The position numbers were made by a program, and so were the translations under genes. DNA of 64,000 nucleotides from Chlorocebus sabaeus. Lineage: Eukaryota; Chordata; Mammalia; Primates; Cercopithecidae. Numbering within the stretch: the stretch's first letter is position 1; every line of letters starts with the position of its first letter. This document shows, piece by piece, positions 58,871 through 64,000 of this stretch. The stretch is from the NCBI RefSeq assembly GCF_047675955.1, contig NC_132916.1, positions 66,519,481 through 66,583,480 of the forward strand, in the 5' to 3' direction. The notes below the pieces were generated by a model. The model saw only the letters and a program-made list of their open reading frames with translations. It made no database searches and had not been told where the DNA came from.

Positions 58871-59809
58871 AGTGTGTGATGATGATGGTGTTAGTCACTG
58901 AGTTTCCTCCTTTGGAACATTCCCCTTCTATATTTACCTAGCTGTTCTTCTGCATCTCTGGATGTTTTTTTCTTAGGCACATGTGCTGGCCTATGTTCCC
59001 CTAGATAAGATACAGATATTGAAAATTCTCCAATCTTGATCTTGGGTATTAGGCATCTTCAAATAAGATATCATATTTATTTATTACAAATAATGCCCAA
59101 TGTTGTATCTTCAGCTGATAATCTTCCTTAGAGATATAGATGCATCTGCATCTTCCTTCGAGTGTCTTAAATACATCTTATTCTGTTCCCCTGCCCAAAA
59201 AATAAGCCTAAAGCATCCTAGAAAAATATCTCAGCCACCATGATCAATTAATTAACAGTTTAAATACTAAATACCTTTAAAAACATCTTTTCTCTCCAAC
59301 CTTGATTGTTTATTTACTAACTCTGCTAAAAATTCTCCTAGTCAGTTTCTGTCTCCCCACTTATAACCCCACTTGTGTGCCAGGGCTTTTTTTAAAATGA
59401 AAATATTAATATTTTCCACCAATGTGGAAAAGCAACACATTTCCACCGTTTTAAATATAATGAATAAAACTGTAAGAATATTTTTAAGACTTGATAAAAG
59501 CCTTTATAATCTTCTAAAACATGCTCTCATTTTTTGACCTCCTCACTACCTAAACAGCACACACGTCTTTGATTTTCTCAAATGCACATAGTCTGCCACA
59601 TCCAAGCTTTTCAACAGGATTTTTATTCTGCTTGAGAAAAGATTTTTTCCAAACTTCTTATATAATAATCTACTAAACTTTAACATTTCAATTCAAATTT
59701 GCTTCTCTAAGAAAGTCTCCTGTATCCAAACTCTAGATATTATAGACAAAAACCTTTGTACTCATTAAACTCACATCTTGAAAGGGAAAAACAGACAATA
59801 ACCAAATCA
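58871..59809. other. unassigned AT-rich sequence
   Basis: No clear gene or repeat; texture is faintly L2-like in 59640-59760 but not assignable. Confidence 0.4.
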
Positions 59810-60370
59810 AATAAATAGAATATTAGCAACCCAGCAATTTTACTCCCAAATATATATAATAAACAGGAATATGTAATATCAGATACACATATGGTAGTGT
59901 TTATACAAATATATAATATCAAATATCAAAAAAAATACAGCAGTGTTGATAGCAATATTATTGACCCCACACTGGAAAAATCCCAGATGCTCTTCAGAAT
60001 AGATACATTGTAGTGAATTTATACAATGGAACACCATACAACAATGAAATTAAGCAGAGTACAACTGCATCAATAGTAATGAATCTCACAAGTATAATAT
60101 TTGAACACAAAAATAAGAAAATATGAATCTTATGTCTTATTTAACTTATATGGAGTTTAAAGGTGGAAAAAATAGTGTTAGATTTCAGGATCGTGGTTAC
60201 CATTGTCTGGCATAGCAGTGACTAGAAGGGGATAATTAATATTCTGTTAATTGTTCTGGGTTCTGATTATAAGGATTGGTTCACTTTGGTGTATGCATTG
60301 AGCTGTACATTTATAGGTTGTGACTGTCATATGTATACAGTACTTCAAAAATTTTATTTAAAAATGTGTA
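59810..60370 (+). mobile_element. L1M (L1ME-like) 3' end
   Basis: 'ttagcaacccagcaattttactccc', 'ggaacaccatacaacaatgaaatt', 'gattataaggattggttcactttggtgtatgcattgagctgtacattta' follow the ORF2-end and 3' UTR order of old L1M elements in plus orientation. Confidence 0.75.
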
Positions 60371-60710
60371 ATACATCATGTTGATTAAATAGAATGAAAT
60401 GAAGCTAAAAATGAAGACCAAAATGCTATAGGAGGAACATGGTTTGGCAGTACTGGTAACTATTTTAAATAGGGTAATCAGAGAATGTCTCACCAAGAAG
60501 GTGACTTTTTAAGCAAAAGTATTAAAATGAGGGAAAATGTCATGTGGATATCTGGGAGAGCATCTTCTAAAGAAAAGAAAATCACAGTACAAAGCTCCTT
60601 GAGATGTGAGTCAACTTAGCATTTTCAAGGAACAAAAAGGAGGCCAATATGGCTGAATTAATGATCAAGGGAGGAAGCACACAGAACTAAGACAGAGAGG
60701 TAATGGGAAG
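60371..60710. other. unassigned sequence
   Basis: No recognised gene or repeat. Confidence 0.45.
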
Positions 60711-61173
60711 TGTTTAAACCAACTCAACAGACCCGTAGACTGTTTCGTGGTTTTTATTATGTTTTGTCTGTTCTCCCATCCTGTCCCCCCAATAAACATA
60801 TAAATTGACACTTCTGGTCTTAAAGCTTAAAATTTACATTTGTTTCATCTGAGTTTCTTCCTCAGGAAAGGACAATAAGGTCTCTCAAAAAGTATTAAAG
60901 AACTGAAACTCACCAGATCGTCACATCTAGATAAGGAGCTCAGGCCCTTTATTCATCATGATTTCTTCATTATCCCTCCCAAATTTCTTCCCTGTTATTT
61001 AAACCTGTCAGATTTAACCTATCAGGTAAATGAATTTGAGACTCATCTCCCACCTCCTTGGCTGCAGCACCTTGTTAAAGCCTTCTTCCTTGGCAATAAT
61101 CATTGTCTCAGTGATTGGTTTTCTGTGTGGTGAGCAGCAGTACCTAACCAGAACTCCTGGTGTTTCAATAACA
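60711..61173 (+). mobile_element. solo LTR, ERVL-like, same family as 3661-4105
   Basis: Starts TGTTTAAACCAACTC and ends GTGTTTCAATAACA. Shares with the copy at 3661-4105: CTTAAAGCTT, ACATTTGTTT.ATCTGAGTTT, the GCTGCAGC...TTAAAGCCTTCTTCC poly(A) region, and a GAGCAGCAG 3' part. No internal sequence lies next to either copy. Confidence 0.6.
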
Positions 61174-61879
61174 GTGAAACCAAAAATTTCAACACCTGCC
61201 CATCATTTAAAGGGTTTTGAATTTGTAGAAGTTTGTTCCAAAGGGAACCATCTTTCCCAGTAATCACATTTTTGTGACGCTCCCTTCTGCATTGAACCTA
61301 GCCTGGCCCTGTGTAACTAGTAGTGTGGCATTCATTATTAGTTATAAAAAGTACTGCTTCTACCTGTGTCTCTTGGAATGCTCACTCTCAGAGAAACTAA
61401 CCACATCTAAGAAGTCTACCTTGAGAAAGTCCAAGCTAGCCAAAAGGAAAGCCACATGTTGGGAGAGAACATAGCCAGCCCTCAGCTGCTTTAGCCATCA
61501 CAGCTAAGTCACCAGACCTGTAAATGAAGAAGTCATCTTGGATGTCCAGTTCCATGAATTCAGCAAACCTTATGAATCCAACCCTAGCTGCATTTGACTG
61601 CAATCACATGAAAGATCTTAAGTAAGAACCACACATCTGAATGCAGCCAATCCCAGAACCCTTGACGTAATAAATTGTTATTTTAAGCCAGTACATTTTG
61701 GGGTGGTTTGTTACTCTGTAACACCTAATAAAAACAGAATTTTTCTCTAAATGAGACAGAAAGCCATTGGAAGATTCTGAGTAGAGGTATGATATATCTT
61801 CAAGGATCACACATATGTGATGTGGTGTGAAAAGAACTATTGGAGGACAGTGGCAGAAGTAGGAAGATTGCTTAAAATT
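61174..61879. other. unassigned sequence
   Basis: No gene recognised. Faint retroelement-like text (CCAGTACATTTTGGGGTGGTTTG near 61690 resembles an MLT1 3' end) but not enough to call. Confidence 0.4.
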
Positions 61880-62105
61880 CTGTTGCTCTCTTTGCACTTC
61901 TTATAACACTTTCACGGTTCTAATTAAATATTTCGTTTTGTAACTTTTTAATATATTTCTTTTTGCTAGACTATAGCTTTATGAAAGGATGTAGACTTTG
62001 TTCACTGGTAAATCTTCAGTGTCTGGAAGATGCCCAATAAGTATTTATTGAAAAAATATATGACTATATGAATGAATAAATGATGGATGAATGAATGAAT
62101 GCTTT
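61880..62105 (+). mobile_element. L2 LINE 3' end
   Basis: Ends with the L2 tail: CTATAGCTTTATGAAAGGATG, CTTTGTTCACTGG, CAGTGTCTGGAAGATG, CCCAATAAGTATTTATTG and a (GAATGAAT)n-type terminal repeat at 62069-62102. Confidence 0.8.
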
Positions 62106-63225
62106 AGATGTCTAACTAAAGAAAGACTTCATTCCTGAATGTCTTCCTGGTTTTTAGTTTCTCTTTTCCTTTAATCTGCTAATTTCCGTTTCCATTTCTC
62201 TCAACTTAATGACTGGTTTTAAAAATAATTTTCAATATCCACAAATAATGCATGGAAATGAGAATTCTCTCATCATTTACTGAAGAATTTGAATATAGAA
62301 TAATTTCAACATTTTTAGATCCAAATGCAGACATAATAGGAAATGAAACATAACCATGACTGCATTGAATAAGTATTTCTTTCTTATGAACCATTCTAAA
62401 GCCTACAGAACACTAACACCTTTTCTTTACTACTTTGCAGAGTGAAATATTCTAAAAAATCAAAGGAAGGATCTCTTTGGAAAATTGCATAAGAGCAAAA
62501 ATTTGTTTATTCTAACATTGTAGATAAAGAGAACACTACCTAAAGGATATAGACTAAAATAATTTTTAAAAAAGAAAATTAAATGTCCATATATTCAACT
62601 CTATTAGTTTCAAGAATTATCCCCTTAACCATTATTTACTTAGTTTTGCCTTATTTTAAAGTATTTGTAGATGAATTATTTTACTATGTATGATTGCATA
62701 TTTCAGCACCTCCATGTTTTTACCATAAGCCGTTGTTTTATCCAAGCTTCAAGATGTGATCCCAGGAATGTATGAGGACCACCTCCAGGTATCAATGTTA
62801 GGTTATTCAATCATGAGGTGTGAGAGTGGCTTTACAGTTAAAAAAATGTGTCCACTTTTATATTCTGCCCTCTCCATTTCCATATCCCCCAGATCTGTTC
62901 CCAGATACATTCTCCAGGGTCCTAACAGAAAATGTTAATTTTAGTTAATTTTTAGTTAATTCCCTAAGATACTGTACTTCCCCAGTTGGACTGTATGACA
63001 TTCCACAAAATGTCGCATTGGTCTATGATACACATGACATTACATTAATCAGAAGTGTAAGCAGAAACTTTCATGTATTCTTTACATCATGGTAAGCCAC
63101 ATGTAGCAGAGAGTGTAGCAGAGAGTGGGAAATAAATCCTAAAAGCATCCAAGTGCCGGCTACATTGTTGAAGTATTTAGAAATCCTGTGCCATGAGACA
63201 TATTAAGATATTCTCTTGTTCCAAT
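62106..63225. other. unassigned AT-rich sequence
   Basis: No gene or repeat recognised. A short TTTTAGTTAA direct repeat occurs near 62938-62958. Confidence 0.45.
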
Positions 63226-63560
63226 TATCCATTGCTGCATATTAAACCACTTTTTAACTTAGAAAAACAACCATCATTAATTTCGTTCATGAATATGAAA
63301 TTCAGGCAGGAAATAGCAAGAACAGCTCATCTCTGCTCCATGTAGCATCACCTTGGGCTGGAAGTTCACTCACATGGCTATCAGGTTTAGATGGCTGATT
63401 GTGAACTCAGCTGAAACTGTCAGTTGTAGATTTTGGTTCCTTTTCACATGGAACTCTTCTTGAGGCTTCTTGGGATGTCTCATAACATGTCAACTAGATT
63501 CCAATAGTGGTTGTCTCAAGAGGCCTGGGAAAAAAACTGCGAGACTACTTATCACTTGAT
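63226..63560 (-). mobile_element. MLT1-like LTR, antisense, diverged
   Basis: CATTGCTGCATATTAAACCAC, then a body with CACTCACATGGCTATCAGG, TTTCACATGGAACTCTTC, and CTCATAACATGTCAACTAG: the order of a reversed MLT1-group LTR. Divergence is high, so subgroup is not assigned. 63561-64000 is unassigned. Confidence 0.5.
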
Positions 63561-64000
63561 GTCAAAAGCCCCATCTTTCGGCTGCATTACATTGATTAAA
63601 TAAGTAACTAAGGCTAGCCCAAATTCAAAAGAAAGACAATTTGATTCAGTCTCTAAATGAAAGGAATAGCAAAAAAATGTTGCAGCTTTTTAAAAACTAC
63701 CATATTATCCACGGGAAATGAGAAATGATTGCACTTTGAAACACCTACAACTAAAAAAGCAATGGAGCATTTAGTAGACCTCTTTTAGACTTTGGAAATT
63801 GCACATTCAACATCTTGAAATACTCCTCCATCTCATTTATTGGATGACTTGAATGGATATAAGTTTTGAGTGGATCCCACAGCAAAAAGAATCTCTCTAA
63901 GATGTTCAAAACACAATGAAAGCACACCTGTCCTTTGACACATGTAACCCAGAAGATCTCTTGGTTCTAAAATAATTTGTGTTAGATAAGAATTCATGTG

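Noticed and set aside
3661..61173. A single very large provirus bounded by the two ERVL-like LTRs
   Set aside because: 57 kb is far too long, no gag/pol/env lies between, and many older unrelated repeats fill the interval.
1..64000. CRISPR array, phage, operon or other prokaryotic system
   Set aside because: The sequence is eukaryotic primate DNA full of Alu and L1; no spaced identical repeats or dense coding are present.

Overview
This window looks like primate, non-coding, interspersed-repeat-rich DNA, either intergenic or inside a large intron. I found no host exon, tRNA, rRNA or convincing ncRNA gene. Every open reading frame I examined is explained by Alu, L1 or LTR sequence, by homopolymers, or by chance in AT-rich DNA. 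The most informative taxonomic marker is one young Alu (41535-41857, minus strand). It carries changes I associate with the Old World monkey AluYRa lineage: GGCTAG in place of GGCTAA, and CAGGCTTGAG in place of CAGGCGTGAG. A macaque, baboon or guenon-type genome is therefore more likely than human, although much of the content (L1PA, LTR12, THE1/MST, MLT1, Tigger, L2, MIR) is shared by all catarrhines or older.

Layout. 0-8.6 kb: a Tigger-family (MER44-type) transposon, THE1/MST LTRs, an ERVL-like LTR, antisense L1M, an Alu and a Tigger2/MER28-type transposon. 8.6-12.4 kb: a possible unidentified LTR-retroelement region, one Alu and unassigned sequence. 12.4-23.2 kb: a dense L1 graveyard. It includes a THE1/MST LTR inside an Alu inside an L1, an L1M interrupted by two Alus and an MLT1 LTR, and an older L1 (L1PB-like) that has lost its RT region around an ERV1 LTR. 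24.6-30.8 kb: a full-length L1PA-type element with perfect 14-bp target-site duplications. Its ORF1 keeps its full frame length but has four stop codons, and its ORF2 is broken but retains the FADD catalytic motif. 31-35 kb: a GATA microsatellite, a truncated L1, an AluY whose tail has grown into a polypurine tract of about 210 bp, two long A-tracts and a hAT transposon.

37.3-44.5 kb: a long antisense L1M split by two Alus and by a complete THE1/MST (MaLR) provirus. That provirus itself holds two Alus, one of which is the monkey-type Alu. 44.9-52 kb: a truncated antisense L1, an Alu, an LTR10-like solo LTR with a p53-type half site, and an L2 fragment. 52.9-63.6 kb: MLT1 LTRs, including one split by a solo LTR12 (HERV9 LTR) that has four-base target duplications and an array of CCAAT boxes. 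This part also holds a second copy of the ERVL-like LTR, L2 3' ends, and a short L1M-derived block present twice.

No host genes act together here. Any function would be regulatory (the LTR12, LTR10-like and L1 5' UTR promoters) or structural (the polypurine and G-rich tract, and microsatellites). I saw no evidence of a new multigene biological system. Family names come from recognising consensus features by eye, and element ends without a stated target duplication are approximate.
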